Below, in pieces: positions 38,801 to 49,083 of a DNA stretch of 64,000 nt. A program made the translations under genes and the position numbers. Below the pieces are notes generated by a model. That model made no database searches and was not told where the DNA came from. It was given only the letters and a program-made list of their open reading frames with translations. Origin of the DNA: Amphiduros pacificus (lineage: Eukaryota > Annelida > Polychaeta > Phyllodocida > Hesionidae); the NCBI GenBank assembly GCA_949316495.1, contig OX439003.1, positions 49,859,725 to 49,923,724 on the forward strand, read 5' to 3'. Each line of letters starts with the position of its first letter. The first letter of the stretch is position 1.

Positions 38801-40637
38801 AACCAAACATAGGAAAAAGGTTACAACAAATAAAAATGTATCAAAATTCTTAATCTGAATATATTAACTATTATTTTTCCTGGCAAACATTTTTTTCCTT
38901 TGAAATGTTGTGTCAATTAAAATGTCCCTTAGAATGTTTGTTGATAGCTTTTTGTTAAGATATAGTTCCTACCTGTGCAGCAGATGTCATAGAGTCTGCC
39001 TCATCAAGTATCACAATCTTGAACGGGGGACAAGGCTTACCACTGAAATAAAGACAGTATTAACTTGCACTTTATATAGTAATAATCATGCAATATATTT
39101 TTCTGTGATTTTGCAATTTATATACATCAATAATAACATTCTGATAATTTAGGATTTCCACAAAGATATTTATAAAGAATCTATTATCTAAAAATGTTGT
39201 ATTCCTTACTCAGGTCTGACACCACTGGCTGAGAGTTGAGAGAAATTTTTGACTTTATCTCTGACCACATTAATCCCTCGCTCATCTGAGGCATTTAGCT
39301 CCAAGACACGACTCCTCCACATGTCACTACAATAGCACACATAATATAAACAAAAATATCAAACCTAATTTAATAAGAATCATATAAAACTAATATTTTT
39401 GTTCAGTTCTTACTTATTATATTAATATTCTTAACCTCTCAAATCATTTCAAAATTGTTGATCAAAATTCATTATTTTAGTTTTTAAGTTCAATGTTGCC
39501 ATCCTTTATGAATATTATTCATGACCTGAGGGTTTATTCAGGAAGGGGGTGAAGCTCAGATCAGTACTTAAATTGCGAAAAAAGAAAAATTACAATAGTT
39601 TTCAAGTGCTTACCCAAATAGCTCCTTGGCCATAGCTAAAATAGTGGATGTTTTTCCGGTACCTGGAGGTCCATACAGTAGTAAGTTTGGTAACTGCCAT
39701 TAAAATAAAAATTACATTTAATTTCATTATATTTCAACACAAATAAGCAGCAACAGCGATGGAAAAGAGAAGATATAAACAAAGGTCAATGCTTGAGAGC
39801 TTTGCTGGTCACTGCTTTCTACTAATGTTTGTGAATATTTTCTGGATATTGCTTCATAAATGATCATTTAAATCCTTTCTTGTGTACTCAAAGCAGGCCG
39901 AACCTGATAGGTGTTCTGGGAATATCTGTCTTTGGCACTTTTTATGCCTATTCCCGTTCACATGAGATTCTTTCAGTGGTAATTCGTATTTTATGTATAA
40001 CTATATCTAAAGTCTCCCCAATAAGTTTGCTTATAAAAGTTGACTTGACTATCAAAGTTGAAAATCAAAAAAAGTTGACATCCAGAAAATTTCCCTAGAC
40101 ATATTCAACATGGTTAAAAATAGCATTTTCATTCACAATGGATGAATTTGTCAGGAAAGTGTATTTTGCCATACATCATACCTGAGAGCAATAATAAATT
40201 ATATTGCTCTCAGATCATACATTCTCTTATGTTCAACATATATGGTTTAGGATTCATACTTACATCTTGATTTTCCAAGGACTTTTTAAGTACAGCTACC
40301 ACCTCGTCCTGATATGCTACGTCATCTACTTTGGCAGGTCGACTATGAAAAACACAATAATGTCATCAAGTAAAGAAATCGGTGAAAATGAGAATAAATT
40401 ATTATAATTTTCCTATGTCTTATGAAATATGAAATTATCATAATTTCTGTAAAAGAGTAATATATTTATTGCGAGTGGAGGAATAATAATAATTCAAATT
40501 GATTAAGGAAATATTTCTTACTATTTTTCGACCCATGGTGTGTGTTTCTTAGTTGCTTTGCCTGTAGACGGCCCTGGTTTCTCAGCCTTGTCTTTGCTTC
40601 CTGTACTCAAACTGCCACTCTTTAAGAATGCATGCAT
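35867..40637 (-). CDS. RFC4: Replication factor C subunit 4 (clamp loader small subunit), ten coding exons, 359 aa
   Basis: Exons in transcription order: 40637-40522, 40342-40264, 39693-39614, 39326-39210, 39042-38973, 38796-38602, 38039-37914, 37625-37545, 37055-36939, 35965-35867; all GT/AG and in phase. The product is a nuclear AAA+ ATPase subunit of the pentameric RFC complex that loads PCNA at primer-template junctions. Visible: N-terminus MHAFLKSGS...WVEKYRP as in animal RFC4; Walker A GPPGTGKT (73-80); [10 protein letters not shown]; Walker B LDEAD (143-147) with [13 protein letters not shown]; the SRC arginine-finger motif (186-188); GDMRKAI sensor 2 region (230-236); and the C-terminal collar helices. 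Length matches human RFC4 (363 aa). An acceptor (TTTTGTAG) lies four bases before the ATG, so a non-coding first exon lies upstream, probably at 42.3-42.9 kb. Confidence 0.97.
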
Positions 40638-41028
40638 TTTGCTACAAAACAAACCATAATTTTCATTTTTAGTTTTAGTGTGGTTTGGTACAGCAGAGAT
40701 TATCATATATTTTTTGCAGATGTTAATGACTTGACAGAATTACAGCCCCCTCCCTCAAGAAAGGGGGCTGCCATACTGAGCAATTACCTCTAAGCAATCT
40801 GAGTTCATTATTAATATTGATACATACAAGATAAGCATTTTTATTGGCCACACAAAGTGTTTCCAGTGTTGTAATTACCATACCTTTACTGAGAAGAATA
40901 GGCACTGGTCTACTGTCTCAGCAGGTCACTTATATTGATTGGTTCAGGAAACATGCTTAACATTAATGGATTTAGGATTGAGAAATGTGCAAAAAATGGT
41001 ACAATTCTGAGCGCTATTCCAGTTAATG

Positions 41029-41189
41029 AAATAAGACTGACGGTATGGAGCAGGAGAATGGGGACGGTCTCCAACAATTGTTTCGGGCTTAGCTGAGCCC
41101 TCGTCAGGGATACACCGGCTTTTATACCAATTTTAAGTAAAAAGTTCCATCTCACGCGGGTAGTCATGCCGTAAAAAAAAAAAAAAAAA
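41029..41189 (+). mobile_element. Short retro-inserted element (161 bp) with hammerhead ribozyme
   Basis: Bounded by a perfect 16-bp target duplication GCTATTCCAGTTAATG (41013-41028 and 41190-41205). It ends in a run of 17 A (41173-41189) on the plus strand. These are the marks of RNA-mediated, endonuclease-primed insertion. Short inverted ends (ACGGTATG near the left, CATGCCGT before the A-run) are visible. No protein is encoded. The ribozyme is on the minus strand, opposite to the A-run. Hammerhead motifs are known in Penelope-like elements and in small non-autonomous retrozyme-like elements, so this could be a fragment or a small relative of either. Confidence 0.8.
41064..41118 (-). ncRNA. 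Type I hammerhead self-cleaving ribozyme
   Basis: Read on the minus strand, the full core is present. CUGACGA (41107-41101) is followed by stem II GGGCU/AGCCC, five base pairs with a 6-base loop (41100-41085), then GAAA (41084-41081). A very short stem III follows (AC...GU around AAUU), then U at the cleavage position (41073). Stem I is formed by UCC/GGA plus an outer CGGU/ACCG with an internal loop between. The conserved G8 (41102) and G12 (41084) are intact. Short stem III is typical of retroelement hammerheads. Cleavage is predicted 3' of 41073 on the minus-strand RNA. Activity is inferred from the intact core. Confidence 0.82.
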
Positions 41190-41956
41190 GCTATTCCAGT
41201 TAATGTATGGATCCTCACAGCATAAAAAAAGGTTCATTAGGAAAGTTAACAGTCAAGTTAATGCCATACTTTTGTAAATTTCTGAAATATGAAGTCAAAA
41301 TGAGCACTGGAGAGAATAATGATGGCTTGATGCCTGTTGGCTCCCAGGAAAAAAATGGAACAGCAAGATAAATCTTGCCTATCTCCCTCCTGAGAATAAG
41401 TGTGAAAGTTAATTTCATACCAGCCTTAAAATTGCCTGTGTGTCTGGGCCTACAGGCAGCAGACTCCATGTACCTGGTAAAATGATTCGCAAGCTTTATG
41501 ATCAGTGAAATTTGTCACAATTACATCAGTGGTTTTTAGGCAAAATCTGACTAAAATCTACATATACTTATAACATACGCAAATATTTTTGCCTTGATTT
41601 TATGAGTTTGAGACATTCTGGACTGAGAGAATGACTAGAGTATAGATTTATAATTTGACAAGATTCCAGTGAAAATGTTGCAGTTAATGCAAGGAAATGT
41701 ATTGCAAGAAAACAATCATAATAGGGAAACATTTTATATGAATTGTAGGCAGTGATGAGAAGAAGAAATATCAGCTCTGGCGATGATAAAGGCAAGGGCA
41801 TCATGGGACAAGTTTAAATCTAGTTGATCATTTATAAGCATTTACATTACCTGCTACCACACTCTTAACCAATACCAGTCCATAATCATGATTTGGCTAG
41901 GGGACAAGACAATGAAGGAGGGAGATGGAGCCCTGTGGCAGTGACAGTACAGGCAA

Positions 41957-42011
41957 CGACAGCAGAGCTGCAGATGACAACAGAGCTGCAGACGACAACA
42001 GAGCTGCAGTT
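41957..42011. repeat. 18-bp tandem repeat, three copies
   Basis: Unit ACGACAACAGAGCTGCAG with one or two substitutions per copy, between RFC4 and the palindrome. On the plus strand it reads as DDNRAA repeats in a short open frame, but with no splice context that supports coding. Confidence 0.7.
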
Positions 42012-42345
42012 CCATTTTCAAAGTATTTTAATTAAAGTGCGTCTTTTTCAAGTTTTTGTTGTCTGAAAGTGAAATATGCCGATCTCCATGTTGTTTTTTT
42101 TTCGCTTGCGTTTGTTTTGCCTTTAGGGCTAGATGTTCGAGGTTTCAAGATGATTAAGCCGTAAGTCAATGGAGCCTACCCTGATTATCGGTCCATGACG
42201 GCCATGTTTTGCCTCAATAATTCTGATTACACCGTCAGATGTCGCTTTTGTTTGAGAAGTGATTTGTGAGTGCGTAGTAGAGTAAGAAGATTTTGCCTTG
42301 TTGGGTTTTTGTTGGGTTTTTTGCCTTGGGATTTTGCAAACTTAC

Positions 42346-42456
42346 GCGAGCTTGATTTTTTAAAATCAACACTTGTCCCCATTGAAAACTACACACCGGA
42401 ACTGTACAACTTTACCAGAACCAGAACTGTACAACTCCTCTATATTTAATCATTGG
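42346..42456 (-). promoter_or_regulatory. Alternative candidate RFC4 promoter/first exon (CCAAT and TATA-like)
   Basis: The minus strand shows CCAAT (42452-42456), a TATA-like TTAAATATA (42441-42449) and, about 95 bases on, a strong donor CTCGC|GTAAGT with exon edge at 42346. This could supply the missing non-coding exon of RFC4. It competes with the candidate at 42825-42918. Confidence 0.3.
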
Positions 42457-42824
42457 TCGGAGAGAGTGGCAGGGGGCATCTGTGCCAAAGTTAAATGGTG
42501 ACATTAGTCTAATAAACACGGTATATGTTTGATAAACTACATCACAGCTTTGTTGTCTCCCCCAGTTCTATTGTCGTGGCCTATAGTAGGGGTAGCGTAG
42601 TAGGCTGTACCAGAACTGGCAGTGGTCTCAGCTCATCTGAGTTTGGGGTTTTGCTGGCGCGAGTGGTGAGCGATAAATCCGAATATTACTCAAAATCTCA
42701 ATTCAAATTCGATATGAGCCCCCAAATCGACCGATATGATGTTGCTGAAAATATGGCAAATAAAAGCTATATATGTTTTGTAATCATATCAATTATGCAC
42801 CAAGAAATTCAGAAAAAGACTCAC

Positions 42825-42918
42825 CCAAATGTTTGTTCGATCAGCGAAAATGCAATTTCCCACTTAGGTCGGGAGACGTATAGGGGTTAGTAGGACTGCG
42901 TAGCGGACGCTACATGCA
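42825..42918 (-). promoter_or_regulatory. Candidate RFC4 promoter/first exon with motif shared with the GTF2F2 promoter
   Basis: The minus strand runs GCATGTAGCGTCCGCTACG, then TTTCGCTGATCG, and reaches a strong donor TTTGG|GTGAGT (exon edge 42825). The CpG-richer composition stands out from the AT-rich surroundings. The first about 45 bases are similar to 53677-53725, the GTF2F2 promoter region, in mirror orientation. Confidence 0.4.
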
Positions 42919-42920
42919 TC

Positions 42921-42932
42921 GCCATCTGGTGG
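42921..42932 (-). promoter_or_regulatory. CTCF core motif match at the palindrome's left edge
   Basis: The minus strand reads CCACCAGATGGC, a full match to CCASYAGRKGGC. It sits about 30 bases outside the left palindrome arm and next to the shared promoter motif. Binding is not shown. Confidence 0.35.
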
Positions 42933-42971
42933 TGGTAAATGAATGATTATGAACTTGGATAGGAGGAAAAT

Positions 42972-43705
42972 AAATGATGATGATAACAACATATTATTAT
43001 ATTAATGATAATAATAATGTTGATGATAATAATGATTGATAATGAAAATAATTATAATAATAATGATAACAACAATTATTTTATTAATAATGAAAATAAT
43101 GATAATATTAAAGATGATAATAATAATAATGATGATTGATGATGATAACAATGATGATTGATGATGATAATAATAATGATGGTGATAATAATGATTATAA
43201 TAATTATTTTAAAAATAATGAAAATAATGATGATAATGATGATGATAATAATTATGATGATAATAATGATTACAATAATTATTTTATTAATAATGAAAAT
43301 AATTATAATAGTAATGATGATAATAATGATAATAGTAATGATGATAATAATGATAATTAATGATAATGATAATAATGATATTAATAATAATGATGCTGAT
43401 AATGATGATTGATAATGATGATAATAATAATGATGCTGATAATGATGATAATAATGATGATAATAATAGTAATAATAATGATAATGATAATAATGATGAT
43501 GGATGATAATGATAATAATGATGATGATAATGATGATTAATAATGATAATGATGATAATAATAATGATAACAATAATGATGATAATAATGGTGATGATAA
43601 TGATAATAATGATGATGATGATGATAATATTAATTATGATAATTATGATAATGATGATTTTAATAATAATAATGATAATATTGATAATAATAATAATAAC
43701 GACAC
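42972..43705. repeat. AT-rich microsatellite (GAT/AAT mixture), left arm
   Basis: About 730 bp of mixed GATAATAAT/GATGAT repeats. All open frames here (poly-Ile, poly-Asn/Asp, His/Tyr-rich) are translations of the repeat. Confidence 0.95.
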
Positions 43706-43920
43706 CAGTGCAATATTCCATTTCTACTCTATGAGACTGTTATGTGACAAAATATGTACCACACCAGTCCCCTGTAGCATTCCTCTTTGAGACTGTTTGA
43801 CTGTTACATGATGGAATATGTACTACAGCAGTCTATTGTATCATTCTTCTATGAGACTGTTACATGATGGAATATGTACCACAGCAGTCTATTGTATGAT
43901 TATCCTAGAGGAGAGTATCC
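43706..43920 (+). repeat. 56-bp tandem units, left arm
   Basis: Three to four units of the type GAGACTGTTACATGATGGAATATGTACCACAGCAGTCTATTGTATCATTCTTCTAT (shown in parts: GAGACTGTTACATGATGG, ATATGTACCACAGCAGTC). The right arm carries about a dozen of the same units in reverse, so the left arm is contracted. Confidence 0.85.
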
Positions 43921-46900
43921 TTCCATAATACATCCATATATAGGACTCTTACAAGACGGATTGTGTACCACAACAAGCCAGTAGAGTGTCCATCTATAAT
44001 ACATCTACATACAGGACTCTTACAAGATGGATTGTGTACCACAACAGGCCAGTAGAGTATCCTTCTATAATACATCTATATAGGACTCTTACAAGACGGA
44101 TTGTGTACCACAACAGGCCAGTAGAGTATCCTTCTATAATACATCCATATACAGGACTCTTACAAGACGGATTGTGTACCACAACAGGCCAGTAGAGTAT
44201 CCTTCTATAATACATCTACATACAGGACTCTTACAAGACAGATTGTGTACCACAACAGGCCAGTAGAGTATCCTTCTATAATACATCCATATACAGGACT
44301 CTTAGAAGACGGATTGTGTACCACAACAGGCCAGTAGAGTATCCTTCTATAATACATCTACATACAGGACTCTTACAAGACAGATTGTGTACCACAACAG
44401 GCCAGTAGAGTATCCTTCTATAATACATCCATATACAGGACTCTTACAAGATGGATTGTGTACCACAACAGGCCAGAAGAATATCCATCTATAATACATC
44501 CATATACAGGACTCTTACAAGATGGATTGTGTACCACAACAGGCCAGTAGAGTATCCTTCTATAATACATCTATATAGGACTCTTACAAGATGGATTGTG
44601 TACCACAACAGGCCAGTAGAGCATCTTTCTATAATACATCCATATATAGGACTCTTACAAGACGGATTGTGTACCACAACAGGCCAGTAGAGTATCCTTC
44701 TATAATACATCCATATACAGGACTCTTACAAGACGGATTGTGTACCACAACAGGCCAGTAGAGTATCCTTCTATAATACATCTACATACAGGACTCTTAC
44801 AAGACAGATTGTGTACCACAACAGGCCAGTAGAGTATCCTTCTATAATACATCCATATACAGGACTCTTAGAAGACGGATTGTGTACCACAACAGGCCAG
44901 TAGAGTATCCTTCTATAATACATCTACATACAGGACTCTTACAAGACAGATTGTGTACCACAACAGGCCAGTAGAGTATCCTTCTATAATACATCCATAT
45001 ACAGGACTCTTACAAGATGGATTGTGTACCACAACAGGCCAGAAGAATATCCATCTATAATACATCCATATACAGGACTCTTACAAGATGGATTGTGTAC
45101 CACAACAGGCCAGTAGAGTATCCTTCTATAATACATCTATATAGGACTCTTACAAGATGGATTGTGTACCACAACAGGCCAGTAGAGCATCTTTCTATAA
45201 TACATCCATATATAGGACTCTTACAAGACGGATTGTGTACCACAACAGGCCAGTAGAGTATCCTTCTATAATACATCCATATACAGGACTCTTACAAGAC
45301 GGATTGTGTACAACAACAGGCCAGTAGAGTATCCTTCTATAATACATCTATATAGGACTCTTACAAGATGGATTGTGTACCACAACAGGCCAGTAGAGCA
45401 TCTTTCTATAATACATCCATATATAGGACTCTTACAAGACGGATTGTGTACCACAACAGGCCAGTAGAATATACTTCTATAATACATCCATATACAGGAC
45501 TCTTAGAAGACGGATTGTGTACCACAACAGACCAGTAGAGTATCCTTCTATAATACATCTACATACAGGACTCTTACAAGACAGATTGTGTACCACAACA
45601 GGCCAGTAGAGTATCCTTCTATAATACATCCATATACAGGACTCTTACAAGATGGATTGTGTACCACAACAGGCCAGTAGAATATCCATCTATAATACAT
45701 CCATATACAGGACTCTTACAAGATGGATTGTGTACCACAACAGGCCAGTAGAGTATCCTTCTATAATACATCTATATAGGACTCTTACAAGATGGATTGT
45801 GTACCACAACAGGCCAGTAGAGCATCTTTCTATAATACATCCATATATAGGACTCTTACAAGACGGATTGTGTACCACAACAGGCCAGTAGAGTATCCTT
45901 CTAAAATACATCCATATACAGGACTCTTACAAGACGGATTGTGTACCACAACAGGCCAGTAGAGTATCCTTCTATAATACATCTATATAGGACTCTTACA
46001 AGATGGATTGTGTACCACAACAGGCCAGTAGAGCATCTTTCTATAATACATCCATATATAGGACTCTTACAAGACGGATTGTGTACCACAACAGGCCAGT
46101 AGAATATACTTCTATAATACATCTACATACAGGACTCTTACAAGATGGATTGTGTACCACAACAGGCCAGTAGAGTATCCTTCTATAATACATCTATATA
46201 GGACTCTTACAAGATGGATTGTGTACCACAACAGGCCAGTAGAGCATCTTTCTATAATACATCCATATATAGGACTCTTACAAGACGGATTGTGTACCAC
46301 AACAGGCCAGTAGAATATACTTCTATAATACATCCATATACAGGACTCTTAGAAGACAGATTGTGTACCACAACAGGCCAGTAGAATATACTTCTATAAT
46401 ACATCCATATACAGGACTCTTAGAAGACGGATTGTGTACCACAACAGGCCAGTAGAGCATCTTTCTATAATACATCCATATAAAGGACTCTTACAAGACG
46501 GATTGTGTACCACAACAGGCCAGTAGAATATACTTCTATAATACATCTACATACAGGACTCTTACAAGACGGATTGTGTACCACAACAGGCCAGTAGAAT
46601 ATACTTCTATAATACATCCATATACAGGACTCTTAGAAGACGGATTGTGTACCACAACAGGCCAGTAGAGCATCTTTCTATAATACATCCATATATAGGA
46701 CTCTTACAAGACGGATTGTGTACCACAACAGGCCAGTAGAATATACTTCTATAATACATCCATATACAGGACTCTTAGAAGACGGATTGTGTACCACAAC
46801 AGGCCAGTAGAGTATCCTATAATACATCCATATACAGGACTCTTACAAGACGGATTGTGTACCACAACAGGCCAGTAGAATATACTTCTATAATACATCT

Positions 46901-47960
46901 ACATACAGGACTCTTACAAGATGGATTGTGTACCACAACAGGCCAGTAGAGCATCTTTCTATAATACATCCATATAAAGGACTCTTACAAGACGGATTGT
47001 GTACCACAACAGGCCAGTTGAATATCCTTCTATAATACATCTACATACAGGACTCTTACAAGACGGATTGTGTACCACAACAGGCCAGTAGAATATACTT
47101 CCATAATACATCTACATACAGGACTCTTACAAGACGGATTGTGTACCACAACAGGCCAGTAGAATATACTTCTATAATACATCCATATACAGGACTCTTA
47201 GAAGACGGATTGTGTACCACAACAGGCCAGTAGAGTATCCTTCTATAATACATCTACATACAGGACTCTTACAAGACATATTATGTACCACAACAGTCCA
47301 GTTCAGTATTTTTCTATTATATATCTATATAGGACTCTTAGAAGATGAATTATGTACCACAACAGGCCAGTACAGTATGCTTCTATAATACATGTATCTA
47401 TAGGACCCTTACAAGACATATTATGTACCACAACAATCTAATAGAGTTTCCTTCTTTAATACATGTATATACAGGACTCTTAAAAGATGGATTATGTACC
47501 ACAACAGGCCAGTACAGTGTCTTTCCATAATATATCTACATACAGGACTCTTACAAGACAGATTATGTACCGCAACAGTCCAGTAGAGTATCCTTCTCTA
47601 ATATATGCATTTATAGGGCCCTTACAAGACAGATTTTGTACCATAACAGTCCGATAGAGTATCCTTTTATAATACATTTATAAACAGGACTCTTACAAGA
47701 TGAATTATGTATCACAACAGACCAGTAGAGTATACTTCTATAATACATCTACATACAGGACTCTTACAAGACGGATTGTGTACCACAACAGGCCAGTAGA
47801 GTATCCTTCTATAATATATCTACATACAGGACTCTTACAAGACGGATTGTGTACCACAACAGGCCAGTTGAGTATATTTCTAGAATACATCTATATACAG
47901 GGCCCTTACAAGACGGATTGGGTACCACAACAGTCCAGCAGAGTATCCTTCTATAATACA
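43921..47960 (+). repeat. 71-bp satellite-like array, left arm (about 57 units)
   Basis: Unit blocks: ATACATCCATATACAGGAC, TCTTACAAGACGGATTGTG, TACCACAACAGGCCAGTAG, AGTATCCTTCTATA; 68-71 bp per unit. Most units before about 47270 are nearly identical. Units from 47270 to 47950 are older (TTATGTACC, AACAGTCCAG variants). Higher-order copies occur: about 44451-45010 repeats at about 45017 (566 bp apart, 8 units) and again from 45652. Open frames here are by-products. Confidence 0.93.
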
Positions 47961-47961
47961 T

Positions 47962-48612
47962 ATTGTTACCCACTAATGGAGAGTATCCGTCGTTGGGGGA
48001 CGTGGACGGGGGATCAATACTCTACCAAATAGATAGATACTCTAATCTGTCCTACTCTATTGTACTGTGCTGTACTTATTAACCATAGCTCGCTGACTCG
48101 CTGGCTGTGAGTTCGGGCACGGATCCTAGCTATCATATCCTACCCTCATAATAATGACGGGAAGTAAGGACTGCAGACACAGGATATACAGTGTAATAGT
48201 TACCTTTATTCAGTGCTGTGATTCCTGCTTGTCTGGCTAGGCCGGCATGGCAATGAGCGAGGCATATGAATTACCAACTTTGCATGATACTTATGAAACC
48301 CTGACTATATGCTAAACACCCGAGTATATGTGGTCATGATACTGAGAGTCATGGATCTTCCGTGGCAAGTGGTCGTTGATCTCCTTCTTGGCTCCTAGAC
48401 TGGGGTCTGTACGGACTACTGGGCTGGGCTGACTAAGGGAGCCCGGATCCACGGTTGCGCGTCTCTTTTAAGGGGCCCATCCACATCATCTGTGTGTGGT
48501 TGCCTACGTGGCTTCCTCACGCGTCATCAAATGGACTCGTCCTGCCTGCGTATCCAACTTCGGCTCGTCCGTCCTACACGTGACTTTCACGGAGTGGTGG
48601 TTATGGTGACTC
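47962..48612. other. Unique, GC-richer spacer near the palindrome centre
   Basis: About 650 bp starting TGTTACCCACTAATGG with no similarity to the surrounding repeats. It includes GAGAGTATCCGTCGTTGG and CTAGGCCGGCATGGC stretches and a 64-codon open frame (48492-48686) with no recognisable product. It interrupts the tandem units abruptly, as an insertion would. A TG start with short near-repeats outside might fit a solo LTR, but I could not confirm matching ends or a target duplication. Confidence 0.5.
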
Positions 48613-49083
48613 ATCTGAAGAGATATGTACTACACCAGTCCATTGTAGCATCCTTCTATGAGACTGTTATAAGACAAAACATTTAATACACCAGTTTAAT
48701 ATGCTATTCTTCTGTGAAACTGTTATGTGAGAAAATATGTGCCACACCAGTTCATAGTAACATTCTTCTTTGAGTATGTAATATGAAATATGTACCACAC
48801 CAGTACAATATGAGCCTGTTACATGATAGAATATGTACAACCCAAGTCCTCCATTGTACTCATCATCAGTACTGTTACAAGACAGAATATGTACCAATCC
48901 ATTTGTCTGCAGTTTGATGGGATATGTACAAAACAAGTTCCACATTGCATACTTCTGGAGGAATCTAACAAGCGGATAAATAGAGGATCCTTATATAATT
49001 CATCTATCTACAGGACAGATTATGTACCACACCAGCCCAATATGACATTCTTGTTTGAGACTGTTGCAAGACAGAATATGTAC
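48613..49083 (+). repeat. Diverged 56-bp-type units on the plus strand inside the palindrome
   Basis: Seven or so old units (ATATGTACTACACCAGTCC, ATGAGACTGTTATAAGACA, GAATATGTACCA) in the same orientation as the left arm, lying just before the right 71-bp array. They are not mirrored, so they mark the side of the turning point. Confidence 0.75.

Larger units (their letters stand above)
40895..41230 (+). repeat. Dispersed repeat, family D, copy interrupted by a retro-insertion
   Basis: Aligns with 18955-19130 on both sides of the 161-bp insertion at 41029-41189. After removing the insertion and one target duplication, the alignment is continuous from AATAGGCACTGG to GGATCCTCACAGCATAAAA. Confidence 0.7.

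Noticed and set aside
42525-42890. 121-codon plus-strand frame
   Set aside because: No recognisable protein and no splice context. It overlaps, in opposite orientation, the CpG-richer candidate RFC4 promoter and ends at the shared motif. Most likely chance.
43076-43790. Long open frames encoding poly-Ile, His/Tyr or Asn/Asp-rich proteins (up to 165 codons)
   Set aside because: They are six-frame readings of the GAT/AAT microsatellite; every frame and both strands stay open. The same applies to 52345-53220.
43921-47960. CRISPR-like regular repeat array
   Set aside because: There are no unique spacers between repeats, the unit is a continuous 68-71-bp tandem repeat, and the genes around it are eukaryotic.
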